Of a stretch of DNA of 64,000 bases, positions 41,932-50,209 are shown in pieces. Origin of the DNA: SZUA-584 sp040768905. GTDB taxonomy: Bacteria > Bacillota > Clostridia > Christensenellales > SZUA-584. The position numbers and the translations under genes were made by a program. Positions within the stretch are counted from its first letter, which is position 1, and each line of letters opens with the position of its first letter. Location: positions 744,001 to 808,000 of the forward strand of contig JAXGMA010000001.1 of NCBI GenBank assembly GCA_040768905.1. Direction: 5' to 3'. The notes beneath the pieces were generated by a model. It had not been told where the DNA came from, made no database searches, and was given only the letters and a program-made list of their open reading frames with translations.

Positions 41932-43671
41932 CTATTTATATTTTGGTTTCTGGTGGTAGTGTGTGTGCAACAGCGCGTGCGCCTTGTGGCCGTTCGGCTC
42001 GCCAAGATATTCTTTATATAAAAGCTTGACCTCTTCGTTATCGTGCGATTTGCGCTTAGGCTTTCCTGCATCCTCGGCATATGTCGCTTTGGCGCGCAGC
42101 ACATAAGGGTTGTAATCCATACGGTTACGCGCGGATACGATGGGCTGTCCGCCGCCCGTCACGCAGCCGCCGGGGCAGCCCATGACTTCAATGAAGTGAT
42201 ACTCTTTTTCGCCCGCCCGCACAGCCTCAAGAAGCTTCTTGGCGTTGCCCGTGCCGCTCGCGACGGCGACTTTGATGTCCATGCCGCCGATATTGAGCGT
42301 CGCCTCTTTGACGCCGTCGATACCGCGCACGCATTCATAATCCACTTCCTGCAGATCTTCGCCTGTCAGTATATCGGCGACGGTACGCAGCGCCGCTTCC
42401 ATCACTCCGCCCGTTGCGCCGAAGATGACTGCCGCGCCGGTGGATTCGCCGAGTACACGGTCAAAATCTTCCTCGGGCAGGTTGGCAAAATCAAGGTTCG
42501 CCTGCTTGATCATTTTGGCAAGCTCACGTGTGGTCAGTACAGCGTCCACATCGCGCAGGCCGTTTACCGCCATTTCATCGCGTTCTTTCTCAAATTTCTT
42601 TGCTGTACACGGCATGATCGAGACGACATATATGCTTTTTGGGTCGATCTTGAATTTTTCCGCATAGTATGACTTGATGACAGCGCCGCCCATCTGATGC
42701 GGTGATTTGCACGTGGAAAGATTATCGAGGAAATCAGGGAAGAAATGTTCGCAGTATTTGATCCAGCCGGGGCTGCACGAAGTGATCATCGGCAGTTTTC
42801 CGCCGTTTTTGATACGCCCGATCAGCTCGGTGCCTTCCTCGAGTATGGTCAGATCTGCGCTGAAATCCACATCAAATATCTTATCAAACCCGAGCCTGCG
42901 CAGCGCTGCGGCCATTTTTCCCGTCACGCTGCGTCCCGGCTTAAGCCCGAACTCCTCGCCAAGACCGAAACGCACAGCAGGTGCAGTTTGAACAACGACG
43001 TGTTTGCTTGGATCTTCTATGGCTGCCCAGACGTGGTCGATCTCGCTTCTTTCGGTCAGCGCGCCGACGGGGCAGGAAATGATGCATTGTCCGCAGTTCA
43101 CACAAGGCACATCATCAAGCGACTTGCCGAACACAGGCTCAACGATGGTGTTGAAACCGCGTTGTGTGGCGCCGACAGCCCCGATCTTTTGTATGCTGCC
43201 GCACATCGCCACGCAGCGGCGGCAGAGTATGCATTTGTTGGGATCGCGCACGACGGAAGGGGAGACGGTGTCGAGCGGCCGGTCATGGTTGTTCCCCTCA
43301 TACGGGATGTCGCCGATACCCAGCTCATCACACAGCGTCTGCAGCTCACAGTTGCGGTTTCTCACGCAGGAGAGACAGCGTTTGTCGTGGTTGGAGAGTA
43401 TCAGCTCAAGATTCACGCGCCGCGCTTCCTGTACTGCCCTCGATTTGGTCGATATGACCATGCCTTCTTCGGCAGGAAGCACGCAGGAAGCCTGCAGGCC
43501 GCGGCCGCCTTCGATCATCTCGACGAGGCACATACGGCATGCGCCGATGGCATTAACGCCTTTCAAATAGCACAGTGTGGGTATTCTTATGCTGGCCGTC
43601 CGCGCCGCCTCCAAAACGGAGGTGTTCTTTGGTACCTGCACTTTGATTCCATCTATCGTTAAAGATATCAT
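41932..43671 (-). CDS. hydA: [FeFe] hydrogenase catalytic subunit (HydA/HndD type)
   Basis: 579 residues. An N-terminal 2Fe-2S domain (CYLKGVNAIGACRMC) is followed by a His-Cys3 cluster (HDKRCLSCVRNRNC), two 4Fe-4S clusters (CILCRRCVAMC, CVNCGQCIISCP) and the H-cluster domain with L1 TSCSPGW, L2 MPCTAKKFE and L3 EVMGCPGGCVTGG. This is the catalytic subunit of NAD(P)-linked, often electron-bifurcating, group A hydrogenases. In L1 the residue before Pro is Ser. I recall the same TSCSPGW in other multimeric enzymes. It is last in the hydC-HATPase-2Fe2S-hydB-hydA operon. Confidence 0.95.
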   Translation of the reverse strand: MISLTIDGIKVQVPKNTSVLEAARTASIRIPTLCYLKGVNAIGACRMCLVEMIEGGRGLQASCVLPAEEGMVISTKSRAVQEARRVNLELILSNHDKRCLSCVRNRNCELQTLCDELGIGDIPYEGNNHDRPLDTVSPSVVRDPNKCILCRRCVAMCGSIQKIGAVGATQRGFNTIVEPVFGKSLDDVPCVNCGQCIISCPVGALTERSEIDHVWAAIEDPSKHVVVQTAPAVRFGLGEEFGLKPGRSVTGKMAAALRRLGFDKIFDVDFSADLTILEEGTELIGRIKNGGKLPMITSCSPGWIKYCEHFFPDFLDNLSTCKSPHQMGGAVIKSYYAEKFKIDPKSIYVVSIMPCTAKKFEKERDEMAVNGLRDVDAVLTTRELAKMIKQANLDFANLPEEDFDRVLGESTGAAVIFGATGGVMEAALRTVADILTGEDLQEVDYECVRGIDGVKEATLNIGGMDIKVAVASGTGNAKKLLEAVRAGEKEYHFIEVMGCPGGCVTGGGQPIVSARNRMDYNPYVLRAKATYAEDAGKPKRKSHDNEEVKLLYKEYLGEPNGHKAHALLHTHYHQKPKYK

Positions 43672-43689
43672 GATCTGTACGCTCCTTCG

Positions 43690-45480
43690 TTATTTCTTAT
43701 AGATCGCGTCAAACTTACACTTGGTCATGCATGCGCCGCATTTGATACATGCGCTCTGGTCAATCTCATACGGTTCTTTGAGTTTGCCGGATATACAATT
43801 GACGGGGCATGTTTTCGCACACAAGCTGCAGCCAACACACTTTTGCTTATCAATGATGTAAGAGAGCAGCGCTTTGCAGTGCCCGGCGGGGCATTTGTGG
43901 TCCCTGATATGCGCCTCATACTCATCACGGAAATACTTGATCGTCGACAGCACTGGGTTGGGCGCAGTTTTGCCAAGGCCGCACAGGGAAGCGTTTTTGA
44001 TATTTTCTCCGAGCATCTCAAGCTTTTCGATATCGCCTTCTTCTCCCTGGCCGGCAACGACACGTTCGAGTATTTCGAGCATACGCTTTGTACCGATACG
44101 GCATGGGGGGCACTGTCCGCACGATTCGTCCACAGTAAAATCAAGGAAGAAACGCGCCACGTCGACCATGCAGTTATCCTCATCCATGACGATCAGCCCG
44201 CCGCTTCCCATCATGGAACCGATGGCTGTGAGAGAGTCGTAATCTATCGGTGTGTCAAGCAGCTGAGCCGGAATACAGCCGCCGGAAGGGCCTCCGGTCT
44301 GCGCCGCTTTGAAACCTTTCCCGCCGGGTATTCCGCCGCCGATATCATAGACGATCTCACGCAGCGTCGTCCCCATGGGGATCTCAACAAGGCCTGTGTT
44401 GTTGATCTTGCCGCCGAGCGCAAAAACCTTGGTGCCTTTGCTCTTATCAGTGCCCATGGACGCGAACCATTGCGGCCCATTGAGTATTATCTGCGGAATA
44501 TTGGCCAATGTTTCAACATTGTTGATGATAGTGGGTTTGCCGAACAAGCCCTTCTGCGCCGGAAACGGCGGTTTTGGACGAGGTTCGCCTCTGTTGCCCT
44601 CAATGGAAGCGATCAGAGCCATCTCTTCACCGCAGACAAAAGCGCCCGCGCCAAGCCTTATCTCGATATCAAAATCAAAATCAGTGCCAAACAAGCCCTT
44701 GCCAAGAAGGCCTTCCTTGTGGGCCTGTGCAATGGCAATTTCAAGCCGATTGACGGCAATAGGGTATTCAGCGCGCACATAGATGTAACCCATATTGGCC
44801 CCTATGGCATAGCCGGCAATGGCCATGGCTTCAAGAACGGCGTGCGGATCACCCTCGAGCACGCTTCTGTCCATAAACGCGCCGGGGTCGCCCTCGTCAG
44901 CGTTGCATATCACATATTTCTGATCGTTTTTTACATCATGGCAGAACTGCCATTTGAGGCCGGTGGAAAATCCGCCGCCTCCACGCCCGCGAAGGCCGCT
45001 TTCCTTGATGATATCGATCACCTGTTGGGGCGTATATTCCGTCAGGCATAGTCCGAGCGCCTTGTATCCGTCAAAAGCGATGTATTCTTCTATCTTTTCA
45101 GGATCGATCACGCCGCAATTGCGCAGCGCGATGCGTTTTTGTTTTTTGTAAAATCCGATGTTATCCAATGACATCTCGACATCCTGCGCTTCGCCGTGAT
45201 AGAGCAGCCGCTCTATGATACGGCCTTTAAGCAGATGTTCACTGACGATTTCGGGCACATCTGATACTTTGACGCGTGAATAAAAGCTACCTTCCGGGTA
45301 GATGACAACGACGGGGCCTGCCTCGCAAAGCCCGAAACATCCAGTTTGTACCACCTTAACTTCTTTTTCAAGGCCCGAAAGAACTAGCTCTTCGTTTAAC
45401 TTTTCTATGATCTTGGGCGAATCAGATGATGTGCATCCGGTTCCGCCGCATACAAGCACATGAGAACGAAAAAGATCCAT
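43690..45480 (-). CDS. hydB: hydrogenase NADH/FMN subunit (HydB/HndC/NuoF type)
   Basis: 596 residues. An N-terminal thioredoxin-like 2Fe-2S domain has CGGTGC and CFGLC-type cysteines. The NADH/FMN-binding NuoF core follows (RGRGGGGFSTGLKW, CNADEGDPGAFMDR), then the 4Fe-4S motif SCGQCPPCRIGT and a C-terminal ferredoxin domain with CVGCSLCAKTCP and CIKCGACMTKC. It binds NAD(H), FMN and ferredoxin and, with HydA and HydC, is thought to couple ferredoxin and NADH oxidation to H2 formation. AGGAGG lies seven bases before the ATG. Confidence 0.95.
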   Translation of the reverse strand: MDLFRSHVLVCGGTGCTSSDSPKIIEKLNEELVLSGLEKEVKVVQTGCFGLCEAGPVVVIYPEGSFYSRVKVSDVPEIVSEHLLKGRIIERLLYHGEAQDVEMSLDNIGFYKKQKRIALRNCGVIDPEKIEEYIAFDGYKALGLCLTEYTPQQVIDIIKESGLRGRGGGGFSTGLKWQFCHDVKNDQKYVICNADEGDPGAFMDRSVLEGDPHAVLEAMAIAGYAIGANMGYIYVRAEYPIAVNRLEIAIAQAHKEGLLGKGLFGTDFDFDIEIRLGAGAFVCGEEMALIASIEGNRGEPRPKPPFPAQKGLFGKPTIINNVETLANIPQIILNGPQWFASMGTDKSKGTKVFALGGKINNTGLVEIPMGTTLREIVYDIGGGIPGGKGFKAAQTGGPSGGCIPAQLLDTPIDYDSLTAIGSMMGSGGLIVMDEDNCMVDVARFFLDFTVDESCGQCPPCRIGTKRMLEILERVVAGQGEEGDIEKLEMLGENIKNASLCGLGKTAPNPVLSTIKYFRDEYEAHIRDHKCPAGHCKALLSYIIDKQKCVGCSLCAKTCPVNCISGKLKEPYEIDQSACIKCGACMTKCKFDAIYKK

Positions 45481-45493
45481 TGCAGTTTACCTC

Positions 45494-45871
45494 CTAGTTA
45501 GATTTTTCTTCGTGATAGCCGATCGTGTATTCCGTGACCGGGTTGCCGTTGACGATGTGTTCGGCAACGATTCTTTTTGCCTTAGCAGCATCAATACCGA
45601 CATAAGTCACCTTATCATTGTCCGGGGTGTAAACCTCGACCATCGGCTCTAATCGGCAAGCGCCTATGCAGCCGGTCTGTGTGACCGTAACGCCCGAAAG
45701 CTTTCTCTTAGAAACTTCTTCAACAAGCGCCGAAAGTACAGGCCGCGCGCCTGCAGCAATTCCGCAGGTCGCCATTCCGACAACGATGCGTGTACCGGCG
45801 CCTTTTTTTCGCAAATCTATCTGAGACAAAGCTTTGTTTCTGATCGCTTCAAGCTCTTTTAAAGACTTCAT
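45494..45871 (-). CDS. 2Fe-2S thioredoxin-like ferredoxin subunit (HndB-like)
   Basis: 125 residues, thioredoxin-fold 2Fe-2S protein with cysteines in GMATCGIAAGA and TGCIGACRLEP. Resembles HndB of the NADP-reducing hydrogenase and the small extra subunit of tetrameric bifurcating hydrogenases. The first four bases overlap the stop of the upstream ATPase gene, and hydB follows after 13 bases. Confidence 0.9.
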   Translation of the reverse strand: MKSLKELEAIRNKALSQIDLRKKGAGTRIVVGMATCGIAAGARPVLSALVEEVSKRKLSGVTVTQTGCIGACRLEPMVEVYTPDNDKVTYVGIDAAKAKRIVAEHIVNGNPVTEYTIGYHEEKSN

Positions 45872-46422
45872 AATTCAATTCCTCCAAAAACTTCTCTGAG
45901 TCCTTCATCCAAATACTGTTGTATAAATGCCGTTACTTCCGGTTCCGTTAAGGGCACCTCGCCGAGTGTCTCTTTGATCTGTCTTGTGTCGTAAGAGAAC
46001 GACTTGTCATCCTTGTCGGCGCTAAACACGAAATCGGTTTGCGGGTTCATAATCGTCAGCATGGCGAGGGTCTGTGTGATATCGCCGAGCGGTGGACGGT
46101 CGATGTGCTTAAAACCAAGCTCTGCGTCAAGCGTTGTTCCCTCGCCGGGGCAGGACGTGATGTCAAGCCGGCCGCCTGTGCACTCACAACTTGCTGCAAA
46201 AAGCGGTATCCCGAGACCCACATTCCTGGTGGTGCGTGTCGTTGTAAAGGGGCTTTTCACGCGCTCGAGCAGTTCGCTGCTCATGCCGCAGCCGTTGTCT
46301 TTGATGACGATCTTGAGTATATCGCGCTGCATATCGGCTTTTACTTCAATAGCAATCAGGCTGCTGCCTGCGTTGAGCGAATTCTGTGCAATATCTAGTA
46401 TATGCAAAGAAATATCGCGCAT
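45868..46422 (-). CDS. stand-alone HATPase protein in the hydrogenase operon
   Basis: 184 residues. A GHKL ATPase fold: N box HILDIAQNSLNAGS, G1 DNGCGM, G2 VGLGIPL, and GEGTT. There is no His-kinase dimerisation domain or sensor part. A C-terminal 80-residue region has no recognised fold. Genes of this kind recur between nuoE-like and nuoF-like genes of clostridial hydrogenases. Overlaps both neighbours (TAATG, ATGA), so it is made in step with the enzyme. Role unknown; regulation of assembly or signalling is possible. Confidence 0.85.
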   Translation of the reverse strand: MRDISLHILDIAQNSLNAGSSLIAIEVKADMQRDILKIVIKDNGCGMSSELLERVKSPFTTTRTTRNVGLGIPLFAASCECTGGRLDITSCPGEGTTLDAELGFKHIDRPPLGDITQTLAMLTIMNPQTDFVFSADKDDKSFSYDTRQIKETLGEVPLTEPEVTAFIQQYLDEGLREVFGGIEL

Positions 46423-46898
46423 TATTCTTTATACTTTGCAAGTATGCCCGGCACGTCATCAGGCACCAAACGGCCGTATACCTGATCGTTGATCATGATG
46501 ACCGGGGCAAGGCCGCAGCAGCCAAGGCAGCGCGTGGCTTCTAGGGTAAAACGCTGGTCCTGTGTTGTTTCGCCCGGGTTGATGCCAAGCTCATCAACGA
46601 GTTTTTCCATGATCTTGTCGATGTTTCTGACGTAACAAGCCGTGCCCATACATACGCTGATGATGTATTTGCCTTTGGGGACCAATGCAAACTGAGAATA
46701 GAAAGTGGCCACCCCGTAAACATCGCTCATTGGGATGTTAAGTTCCTCAGCAATCAGTTCCTGCACGTCAATGGTCAAAGCGCCGAATAAAGATTGCGCT
46801 TTTTGCATGACGGGCATGAGCGGGCCTGGTTTTTTCTTTTGTTCTGCGATAAAGCTTATGAGTTCCTCACGCATAAGTTTATCTTCCACCATGGTCAT
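46422..46898 (-). CDS. hydC: hydrogenase 2Fe-2S subunit (HydC/HndA/NuoE type)
   Basis: 158 residues from the ATG at 46898 (MTMVEDKLMREEL), which has GGAGGG six bases upstream; the open frame to 46970 runs back over the promoter region. Thioredoxin-like NuoE fold with 2Fe-2S cysteines CMGTACYVRN and ATRCLGCCGLAP, and DVYGVATFYSQF. Transfers electrons within the HydABC complex. First gene of the hydrogenase operon, behind a Rex-like site. Confidence 0.94.
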   Translation of the reverse strand: MTMVEDKLMREELISFIAEQKKKPGPLMPVMQKAQSLFGALTIDVQELIAEELNIPMSDVYGVATFYSQFALVPKGKYIISVCMGTACYVRNIDKIMEKLVDELGINPGETTQDQRFTLEATRCLGCCGLAPVIMINDQVYGRLVPDDVPGILAKYKE

Positions 46899-46981
46899 GT
46901 CAATCCCTCCTGTAGTCCTTAATATACAGATTGATAAAATAATAACAAACTTCAGCGTGTATTTTATCACAAATACAAAAG

Positions 46982-46993
46982 ATTGTATACAAT
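46982..46993. repeat. 12-bp palindrome in the hydC upstream region
   Basis: ATTGTATACAAT, a perfect palindrome about 85 bp before the hydC start and 24 bp from the Rex-like site. It may be a regulator site. Confidence 0.4.
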
Positions 46994-47016
46994 ATTATGC
47001 GCTTTTTCGCGTAATT

Positions 47017-47034
47017 TTGATAGAAATTTAACAA
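47017..47034. promoter_or_regulatory. Rex-like operator upstream of hydC
   Basis: TTGATAG-AAAT-TTAACAA matches the Rex consensus TTGTTAA-N4-TTAACAA with two mismatches in one arm. It is 120 bp before hydC. Rex senses the NADH/NAD+ ratio and commonly controls hydrogenases and alcohol dehydrogenases. No rex gene is in the window. Confidence 0.5.
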
Positions 47035-47068
47035 TGTTCGGGTTTATATAAAAAGTCAAAAAAATAGA

Positions 47069-47767
47069 CTAAAAATGAGGGTGATTATTGACAAATAAAA
47101 CGAAATCTGATGCGCTTAAAATATCATGCAGAAAAAAAACCGGCTCTGAAATGTCTTCAAGCTGATGTGCATCCGAAGAGCGTAACATACAAAGGCCGGG
47201 GGGCATCGCAGGAAGGGGGGACTGATTAGAAACTTCTGCGCATTGAAAGAGATTTTCTGGAAAGTATCCCAGGTTGGAGAAGACGGAGAAAGAATCACGG
47301 TTAATATGCGCAGGAACAGCGCATCCGCCATGCTTTCTGACCATGCTAGCAAGATCATCGATGGTATATGATGTGGCCGTCAGCAGCAGCTTATCGACCT
47401 CTCCGGCCATGCCGTCATGCATATCCATCTGGATCTGCCGTCCGAAAATTTTAGGCCTGTTGGGAACGGGCGCAAGCGAAGCATACATGCGTTCCCCAAA
47501 CTCTACCGCTGTATCGACGTCGTCAAAATAAGCAAGCACGTGCACCTCTTCGCGCGATGTGATTTCAATACCGGGCACAAAAACAAGACCATTAGTCTTC
47601 GCTGCTTTGGCCATTGCCGGCAAATTTCTTCCGCAATTGTGGTCTGTGAGCGAGACCATCGAAAGACCTTTGACATGTGCCATACCGGCAATGTTAGCCG
47701 GGGTCATATCATCACTCGCACAGGGAGACAGACAAGAATGGATATGCAGGTCATAATACATCTTCAT
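47069..47767 (-). CDS. PHP-domain phosphoesterase
   Basis: 232 residues from ATG 47767 (MKMYYDLHIHSCLSPC), which overlaps the stop of the DRTGG gene (ATGA). PHP-domain metal residues: HIHS, LTDHNCG, a Glu in VPGIEI, and CAVPAHINRDSF plus SSDAHQL at the end. The fold is shared with trinuclear metal phosphoesterases (histidinol phosphatase, 5',3'-nucleotidases). Substrate unknown. Last gene of the sensing operon; PHP proteins recur beside HydS-like genes in clostridia. Confidence 0.85.
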   Translation of the reverse strand: MKMYYDLHIHSCLSPCASDDMTPANIAGMAHVKGLSMVSLTDHNCGRNLPAMAKAAKTNGLVFVPGIEITSREEVHVLAYFDDVDTAVEFGERMYASLAPVPNRPKIFGRQIQMDMHDGMAGEVDKLLLTATSYTIDDLASMVRKHGGCAVPAHINRDSFSVFSNLGYFPENLFQCAEVSNQSPLPAMPPGLCMLRSSDAHQLEDISEPVFFLHDILSASDFVLFVNNHPHF

Positions 47768-48105
47768 TTTGGGACTTCGCCAATTCCAAGCCGGTAAAGC
47801 ATGCAAGAGGCCCCGTAGGCAGAGCAGCCTGCGCTGAGTATGCAGACGCCTTTTGTATGTGCGGCATGAAGCGTTTCTTCGGAAACTTCGGTGTTTTCCG
47901 GAATGACCACGCAGCAACATCCTGCAAGAGAAGCAACGGCAACGACATTAAGATGAGACTGCACAGTGACCCACACTGTGCCGGGGCGCATATTGGCCAT
48001 TGCGAGGCTCAGCAGGTCGCACACATATGCATAACGTACCGGCGCCTCATTTATCTCGGTAAGCGGCTGCCATCCGGTTTTTTTAATCAGGTCACTGACT
48101 GTCAT
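47764..48105 (-). CDS. DRTGG-domain protein 2
   Basis: 113-residue small domain (MTVSDLIKKTGW, VTVQSHLNVVAVASLAGCCCVVIPEN) resembling the DRTGG domain found next to CBS domains and in phosphotransacetylase. Contains an unusual run of Cys residues (GCCC at about 62-65, and GCSAYGASC). Overlaps the HydS-like gene by 14 bases and the PHP gene by four. Function unknown. It may be a nucleotide- or acyl-CoA-sensing module. Confidence 0.75.
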   Translation of the reverse strand: MTVSDLIKKTGWQPLTEINEAPVRYAYVCDLLSLAMANMRPGTVWVTVQSHLNVVAVASLAGCCCVVIPENTEVSEETLHAAHTKGVCILSAGCSAYGASCMLYRLGIGEVPK

Positions 48106-49405
48106 CGCTTTTGTGATCCTTTCCAGTCAATTCTACCATTTGTTCGGCCAGGCTTGTTACTTTGTCACGCAGCTTGAAAATACAGTCCATCTCCTTGGCG
48201 TCACCGCGCACTATATCTTCTGCCATGGCACGGCAAGAGGGAGAACCGCAAGAACCGCAGTCGAGACCTGGCAGCTGCTGTGTGATCTTTTCTATCTCCT
48301 CAAGCTTCTTCATGGCGGTCACCATATCGGCATCGATCTGCATGACAGGCCTGGCCTTTATCGGTTCATCAAAACTTACGGAACCATCGTCAATGTAAGC
48401 CTGTGCATATGCGCAGGACGGTGCGGCATCTTTTATTTTCTTGGAAAGAGACATGATACGCGTGCGCGCTACATAAGGGTTTTCAAAGGTAAGAGGGCCG
48501 CCGACGCAACCGCCGGGGCAGGCGAGGCCTTCAAAAAACTTAAGGTCTCCCAGTTTTTGATTTTCGATCTCTTCAAGCACTTTGATGACGTTGCCGATGC
48601 CGTCCACCGCAAGGCTGTTTTCGATTCCTGCAGCAGCGGCTTCTCCGCCTGAATTGGCCCAGCCGACACCGCAGAAGGAGGCGGTAGCGCCTTCAAAAGT
48701 GATGATGCCGGGCTTTTTGAGCTGGCCAGAAAGCAGGCCGTAAGTATCAATAACCGAAAATGCGCCGTCAACGCTGCTTTTTTCTATGCCATATGGGTTT
48801 TTGATGCTTGTCATCTTTGCCGGACACGGCGTGATAAAAAACGCACCGATCTCGCCGGGCTGTGCATTGTGCTTTTTAGCATATTCACGCTTAGCAGCGA
48901 CAGCCGCCATTTCCATGGGTGACTGCAGGTCAATGATATTGTCTATAAGGCCGGGAAAGCGTACCTGTATAAGACGTACGATCGCAGGACACGCCGAAGA
49001 GATCACGGGCAGGTTTTTTTTATCAGATATTGTTTGCCTGATCGCACAGCTAACGATATCAGCACCGCGGGCGACCTCATAAACCTCATCAAACCCCATG
49101 AGCTTTAAGCCTGTGATGATACGGTCAATGCTCTGAAGGTTTTTAAACTGTCCGTAAAGAGAAGGTGCAGGCAGCGCTATCTTATGCTTGAATCGGCCGA
49201 TATCGGAGAATGGATCAGTAAAGGCGATCTTTGCATGATAAGGGCAGACCCTGATACACTCGCCGCAGTCAATGCAGCGCTCAGGGATGATTTGCGCTTT
49301 GCCGCCGCGTACACGGATCGCTTCGGTCGGGCAGTGTTTGATACAGTTGGTGCAGCCTTTGCATTTGTCCTTATCAAGCCGCACAGAATGAAAATAGGTT
49401 TCCAT
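48092..49405 (-). CDS. HydS-like putative sensory [FeFe] hydrogenase
   Basis: 437 residues. Two N-terminal 4Fe-4S motifs (CKGCTNCIKHCP, CIDCGECIRVCP) precede an H-cluster domain with L1 SSACPAI, L2 TPCPAKM and L3 EGLACPGGCVGG. The C-terminus has a further 4Fe-4S motif (DCGSCGSPSC). In L1 the Cys used for proton transfer in catalytic enzymes is Ala, while the ligand Cys before Pro is kept. That matches what is reported for Thermotoga HydS, a putative H2 sensor. Unlike that protein it has no visible PAS domain. It is flanked by DRTGG, HATPase and PHP genes rather than by redox subunits. Confidence 0.88.
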   Translation of the reverse strand: METYFHSVRLDKDKCKGCTNCIKHCPTEAIRVRGGKAQIIPERCIDCGECIRVCPYHAKIAFTDPFSDIGRFKHKIALPAPSLYGQFKNLQSIDRIITGLKLMGFDEVYEVARGADIVSCAIRQTISDKKNLPVISSACPAIVRLIQVRFPGLIDNIIDLQSPMEMAAVAAKREYAKKHNAQPGEIGAFFITPCPAKMTSIKNPYGIEKSSVDGAFSVIDTYGLLSGQLKKPGIITFEGATASFCGVGWANSGGEAAAAGIENSLAVDGIGNVIKVLEEIENQKLGDLKFFEGLACPGGCVGGPLTFENPYVARTRIMSLSKKIKDAAPSCAYAQAYIDDGSVSFDEPIKARPVMQIDADMVTAMKKLEEIEKITQQLPGLDCGSCGSPSCRAMAEDIVRGDAKEMDCIFKLRDKVTSLAEQMVELTGKDHKSDDSQ

Positions 49406-49417
49406 TTGCCTCCGCCT

Positions 49418-49840
49418 TTATTTGATCAGAAAACGCATCTTAAGGGTTGTCCCGTTTTTGTCAGAGTGAAGAAAAAGTTCATCGCTGTTTTTTTTCATAT
49501 TGGGCAGCCCCATGCCTGCGCCAAAGCCCATCATGCGGATGTCGTGCGTAGCGGTCGAATAGCCTTCGCGCATTGCCATGTCCACATCGGGAATGCCGGG
49601 TCCTTTATCACGGCAGGTCAGCGATACAGCATCAGGCGTGACTTCAAGTGTCATTTCACCGCCATGGCTGTGGATCACCATATTGATCTCTGCTTCGTAT
49701 GCCGCAATCGTGACACGTCTTATGAGCGCAGGATCAACCCCTATCATACGCAGTATGCTTTTGATTTTTGCCGATGCCTCGCCGGCTGAAGTAAAATCCT
49801 GTGCCAACACAGCAAAATTCTCAGAAAACTGATCCGCCAT
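49418..49840 (-). CDS. anti-sigma-factor-like ATPase (RsbW/SpoIIAB fold)
   Basis: 140 residues of GHKL fold: IAAYEAEINMVIHSHGG (N box), DKGPGIPD (G1) and GFGAGMGLPNMKKNSD (G2). Of RsbW/SpoIIAB type, but outside any sigma-factor operon. May act as a kinase or switch on the DRTGG or HydS-like partner. Lies three bases after the DRTGG gene at 49844. Confidence 0.85.
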   Translation of the reverse strand: MADQFSENFAVLAQDFTSAGEASAKIKSILRMIGVDPALIRRVTIAAYEAEINMVIHSHGGEMTLEVTPDAVSLTCRDKGPGIPDVDMAMREGYSTATHDIRMMGFGAGMGLPNMKKNSDELFLHSDKNGTTLKMRFLIK

Positions 49841-49843
49841 GGT

Positions 49844-50209
49844 TTACAACCTGTCGCAAGGGGGGAGGCCGTTGCCAAACAGGCGCCCGCACGCCTCGTA
49901 AAGTGTGCAATCACAGGTAAGCAATGTGACACCGGTCTCCTGGGCAAGCAAACAGATATCTTCTGTGGGTTTTTTGCCTCGTACAAAACAAACACAGAGA
50001 ATGTCGAGCATTTCAGCAGTACGGATAACGTGCTGGTTGATCATGCCGGTGAGCAGAAGGCTGCCTTCTTTGGCAAAGGTCAACACATCACTCATCAAAT
50101 CCGCCCCGCATGCGGATGACAACGGCTTGTCAAGGTTGTCCTTCCCGCAAACAAGTTTTGCATCCAGTGCGGCTGCCGCCTCGCCTATCGTCATAGACAC
50201 CTCCAACAT
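49844..50209 (-). CDS. DRTGG-domain protein 1
   Basis: 121 residues, same small domain as DRTGG protein 2 (TIGEAAAALDAKLVCGKDNLDKPL, LTGMINQHVIRTAEMLDILCVCFVRGKKP). It retains the better match to the family core. Start overlaps the stop of the SPOR gene (TAATG). Two DRTGG genes in one operon suggest a heterodimeric sensor. Function unknown. Confidence 0.8.
   Translation of the reverse strand: MLEVSMTIGEAAAALDAKLVCGKDNLDKPLSSACGADLMSDVLTFAKEGSLLLTGMINQHVIRTAEMLDILCVCFVRGKKPTEDICLLAQETGVTLLTCDCTLYEACGRLFGNGLPPCDRL

Noticed and set aside
42745..43662. 305-codon open frame on the plus strand
   Set aside because: Antisense shadow of hydA; an effect of base composition at codon position three.
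43843..45051. 402-codon open frame on the plus strand
   Set aside because: Antisense shadow of hydB, which has full domain evidence; the plus-strand product has no family pattern.
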